A stretch of 36,325 nt of DNA from Deltaproteobacteria bacterium (GTDB lineage Bacteria > Myxococcota > JACRCW01): assembly GCA_016218805.1 (NCBI GenBank), contig JACRCW010000123.1, positions 1-36,325 on the forward strand, read 5' to 3'. Both the position numbers and the translations under genes were made by a program. Under the pieces are notes generated by a model. That model did not search any database, had not been told where the DNA came from, and worked only from the letters and a program-made list of their open reading frames with translations. This document shows positions 34,063 through 36,325 of the stretch, in pieces (position 1 is the stretch's first letter; every line of letters begins with the position of its first letter).

Positions 34063-34087
34063 GTCGGATACGACAGTTGTCCGATAC
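34063..34087 (-). promoter_or_regulatory. Direct repeat of a 9-mer, 16-bp period, upstream of the surface lipoprotein gene
   Basis: GTCGGATAC (34063-34071) and GTCCGATAC (34079-34087) differ at one base and are spaced one and a half helical turns apart (start to start 16 bp). GTCGgataCGAC within the first copy is itself palindromic. The array lies 17-42 bases before the ATG at 34045 and could be a regulator-binding site. The role is inferred from position alone. Confidence 0.35.
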
Positions 34088-34248
34088 GCAGGGGCGCGCC
34101 GTCCGACGGGCCGGACGCGTGGGCGCACCGCGGCAGCGAACCGCGTGCCAACGTGCCCGGGCGCTTGTTCCGCGCGGTTGCGCCGCGCGCACACGGGTGT
34201 TGGTACGCCGGGCGTCAGGCTGTTAACGCTGCGCGCCCGGAGGAGCGC

Positions 34249-35214
34249 GTGAGTGTAGGAACGGCAAACAAGGGGTTTTCGCCGGCGCGGTGGGCCGCGG
34301 GCGCGCACGCGCAGACCGTGCTGGGCGCGGTGTTGCCGCGCGTGGTGTCACTGCCCGGTGCGGACGTGCACGACGTGGAGGTGGAAGCGGGGACGCGGGT
34401 GCGGCTGCTGTGCCACTGGGCGGCGGCGGGGACGCGCGCGCCGACGGTGCTGCTGCTGCACGGGCTGGAAGGAAGCGCGCAGAGCGGCTTCATGCGCGGG
34501 ATGGCGTTTCACGCGCTGGCCGCGGGCTGCAACGCGGTGCGGATGAACATGCGCAATTGCGGTGGGACGGAGCACCTGTCGCGCACGCTGTATCACTCCG
34601 GGCTCTCAGGGGACGTGCGCGCTGTGGTTGAGTGGCTTGCCGCGCGCGGGCACGGGCGGCTGGGCCTGGCCGGTTACAGCATGGGAGGGAACATGGTGCT
34701 GAAGCTGGCTGCGGAGGGCGCGCCTCCCTCGGTCCGCGCCGTGGCCACCGTGTGCCCGGCTACCGACCTGGACGCGGCGGCGACGCAGCTGCACCGCCCG
34801 GTGAACCGCGCGTATGAACTGTTTTTCCTGGCCGGCCTGCTCCGACGACACGCGCGCAAGGCGCGGCGGGTGCCTGATGCGTACCCGCGCCTGGTGCGCG
34901 GGCTGCCGCGCAGCGTGCGGGAGTTTGATGAGGTGGTGACCGCGCCAGCGTTCGGGTTTGCCGGGGCGGCGGATTACTACGCGCGGGCGGCGGCAGGGCC
35001 GCGCGTGGGCGAGATCAAGGTGCCCGCGCTGGTGATTCATGCCGCGGATGATCCGTTTGTTCCGCTCACCCACGCGGTGCGCGCCGCCATGAACGCAAAC
35101 CCGGCCATCACGCTGGATGCGCCTGCGCGCGGCGGACACTGCGGCTTCTGCGAAGGTGCGGCGTCATTCTGGGCGGAACGGCGGGTGGTTGCGTTTCTGG
35201 CGGAGCGCGTGTGA
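34249..35214 (+). CDS. YheT-family alpha/beta hydrolase
   Basis: The 321-residue protein has the alpha/beta hydrolase fold: the VLLLHGLEGS oxyanion region, nucleophile Ser144 in GYSMGGN, Asp268 in HAADDPF and His297 in GGHCGF. The N-terminal SPARWAAGAHAQTVLGAVLPR matches YheT/ABHD1-3-type hydrolases, which are probable esterases or lipases of unknown native substrate. A GTG at 34249 is chosen because GGAGG ends five bases before it, and the family motif starts soon after. A longer frame from 34153 has low-complexity extra residues. It is divergent from the surface lipoprotein gene and followed by palindromic repeat E4. Confidence 0.88.
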   Translation: MSVGTANKGFSPARWAAGAHAQTVLGAVLPRVVSLPGADVHDVEVEAGTRVRLLCHWAAAGTRAPTVLLLHGLEGSAQSGFMRGMAFHALAAGCNAVRMNMRNCGGTEHLSRTLYHSGLSGDVRAVVEWLAARGHGRLGLAGYSMGGNMVLKLAAEGAPPSVRAVATVCPATDLDAAATQLHRPVNRAYELFFLAGLLRRHARKARRVPDAYPRLVRGLPRSVREFDEVVTAPAFGFAGAADYYARAAAGPRVGEIKVPALVIHAADDPFVPLTHAVRAAMNANPAITLDAPARGGHCGFCEGAASFWAERRVVAFLAERV

Positions 35215-35245
35215 CCACGGCCTGCCGTCGCCCGCCACGCGCGTA

Positions 35246-35302
35246 GCCTCCCCCGTCGTGGGGGAGGCCGCCGAGGCGCGCAGCGCCGAGGCGGGTGGGG
35301 GG
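35246..35302 (+). repeat. Bipartite palindromic repeat, copy E4
   Basis: Hairpin A is GCCTCCCCC/GGGGGAGGC (35246-35254 and 35260-35268, loop GTCGT). Hairpin B (35268-35294) has GGCGC/GCGCC next to the loop, then tandem G-A mismatches, then five more pairs. The G-rich tail GGGTGGGGGG follows. It lies between the YheT and queE genes. Confidence 0.88.
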
Positions 35303-35363
35303 CGCGCCACCCGGTGCGCCCTCAGGCTTGCGCCGCCGCACGCCGCCGCGTACGCCGCAACCG

Positions 35364-36080
35364 ATGTCACGCCCACTCCTTGTCACGGTTGACAACGCCC
35401 CGCCCGCGCGCCGCGTGGAGCCGCTGCGCGACGTCCCTGCCGGTCACCTCCGCGTTCACGAGGTGTACGCCTCCGTGCAGGGCGAGAGCACGTTCCAGGG
35501 CCGTCCGTGCGCGTTCCTCCGCACCACCGGCTGCCACCTGCGCTGCCATTACTGTGACACCGCGCATGCCTTCTATGACGGCACTGTGATGTCGGTGGAC
35601 GCCGTGGTGGAGCGGATGCGCGCGTTTGGGCTCCCGCTGGCGGAGGTCACCGGCGGCGAGCCACTGCTCCAACCCGCCGTCCATGGCGTGATGAGAGCGC
35701 TGTGCGACGCGGGTCTCACCGTGTTGCTGGAGACCAGCGGCGGGGTGGCCACGGACCGCGTGGACCCGCGCGTGCGCATCATCCTGGACGTGAAGACGCC
35801 CTCCAGCGGTGAAGCGGTGCGCAACGTGTGGGGCAACCTGGCGCGGCTGCGCCCGCATGACGAAGTGAAGTTCGTCATTGGGTCCGCGGAGGACTATGCG
35901 TTCACGCGGCGCGTCCTGGATGAGCACCGCCTTGCCGCGCGGTGCACGGTGCTGCTGAGTCCCGTCACGCCTGGCATGGATCCGCCAGAACTTGCGGCGT
36001 GGATCATCCGGGACCGCCTGCCGGTACGGTTCCAGGTGCAGTTGCACAAGGTGTTGTGGGGAGACCGTCGCGGGGTCTGA
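35364..36080 (+). CDS. queE: 7-carboxy-7-deazaguanine synthase (radical SAM)
   Basis: The 238-residue enzyme has the radical-SAM cysteine motif CxxxCxxC (Cys57, Cys61, Cys64, in TTGCHLRCHYCDT) preceded by VYASVQGES and followed by VTGGEPLLQ. It converts 6-carboxy-5,6,7,8-tetrahydropterin to 7-carboxy-7-deazaguanine on the queuosine/deazapurine pathway, using a 4Fe-4S cluster and S-adenosylmethionine. ATG 35364 gives about 35 residues ahead of the core, longer than usual; the upstream frame from within E4 is rejected. Other queuosine genes are not in the window. No clear Shine-Dalgarno is visible. Confidence 0.9.
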   Translation: MSRPLLVTVDNAPPARRVEPLRDVPAGHLRVHEVYASVQGESTFQGRPCAFLRTTGCHLRCHYCDTAHAFYDGTVMSVDAVVERMRAFGLPLAEVTGGEPLLQPAVHGVMRALCDAGLTVLLETSGGVATDRVDPRVRIILDVKTPSSGEAVRNVWGNLARLRPHDEVKFVIGSAEDYAFTRRVLDEHRLAARCTVLLSPVTPGMDPPELAAWIIRDRLPVRFQVQLHKVLWGDRRGV

Positions 36081-36148
36081 GCGGCGCTTCCCTTCGCCGC
36101 CCAGATGTGATCAAACACGCGCCCCCAGAACGCGCCCCGGGTGAACGC

Positions 36149-36325
36149 ATGGCCGTCAAGAAGGTCGAGTACAACGAAGATGCCATCAAGACGCTGGACC
36201 CGCTCAGCCACATCCGGCTGCGGACCGGCATGTACATCGGTCGTCTCGGCGACGGGACGCACCCCGCGGACGGCATCTACGTCCTGATGAAGGAGGTGGT
36301 GGACAACTCCGTGGACGAGTTCATC
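36149..36325 (+). CDS. parE: Type IIA topoisomerase B subunit, N-terminal end (partial, runs off window end)
   Basis: The 59 visible residues start at ATG 36149 and include LDPLSHIRLRTGMYIGRLGDG and the ATP-site motif KEVVDNSVDEFI. The form RLGDGTHPADGIYVLMKEVVDNS resembles ParE-type (topoisomerase IV subunit B, Bacteroidetes-like) and not classical GyrB, whose corresponding segment usually reads GDTGDRGLHHLVYEVVDNS. It would pair with a ParC subunit to relax and decatenate DNA. The final call between parE and gyrB needs the rest of the gene. It is 68 bp downstream of queE. Confidence 0.8.
   Translation, partial: MAVKKVEYNEDAIKTLDPLSHIRLRTGMYIGRLGDGTHPADGIYVLMKEVVDNSVDEFI

Noticed and set aside
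1..36325. tRNA or rRNA genes
   Set aside because: No cloverleaf or rRNA-like segment was seen in the intergenic regions on either strand by eye.

Overview
The window is very GC-rich double-stranded bacterial DNA with dense gene packing on both strands. It looks like a Myxococcota (myxobacteria-like) chromosome or metagenome contig. The reasons are lipoproteins with long Ser/Gly linkers and Cys-rich modules, PEGA-domain surface proteins, a MYXO-CTERM-like tail, and TPR proteins with low-complexity Pro/Gln/Ala spacers. This assignment is an inference from protein style; no rRNA or tRNA gene was found to confirm it.

Layout. Bases 1-1117 hold the last 37 codons of an ISAzo13-type transposase and about 1 kb with no recognisable gene. 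Next come a divergent pair, an AlkB-type membrane hydroxylase (minus) and an amidase (plus), around a 15-bp palindrome. Then follow three small unknown genes joined by ATGA overlaps (4006-5155) and a GH1 glycosidase lipoprotein (minus). A MoxR / DUF58 / transglutaminase operon (6861-11269) converges on a large Gly/Ser-linker lipoprotein (11278-13272). After a 565-bp repeat-containing gap, a minus-strand envelope cluster runs from 18716 down to 13839: TPR protein, small lipoprotein, lytic transglycosylase, TPR-AIM24-like protein and a 42-residue basic protein. The NAD-salvage pair pncB-pncA (minus, 20840-18855) lies next to it.

The second half is mostly plus strand. It has an orphan AAA+/STAND-like ATPase with a promoter predicting a leaderless mRNA, a cyclophilin lipoprotein, a LOG-family protein, a dicluster ferredoxin, and a PEGA / Cys-rich lipoprotein / PEGA operon (24869-29859). 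Facing it on the minus strand are a dual-anchored surface lipoprotein and an SH3-like plus outer-membrane beta-barrel protein (34045-29876). The window ends with a YheT hydrolase, queE and the first 59 codons of a type IIA topoisomerase B subunit (parE-like).

The most distinctive non-gene structure is a family of about 60-bp bipartite palindromic repeats: a conserved C-rich/G-rich hairpin, then a hairpin of variable sequence, then a G-rich tail. There are four copies (18787, 24048, 27700, 35246). Three are intergenic. The fourth lies in frame inside the predicted signal-peptide region of a PEGA protein. The most plausible undescribed systems are the three-gene coupled unknown operon at 4006-5155 and the PEGA-lipoprotein-PEGA surface operon with its convergent neighbours.
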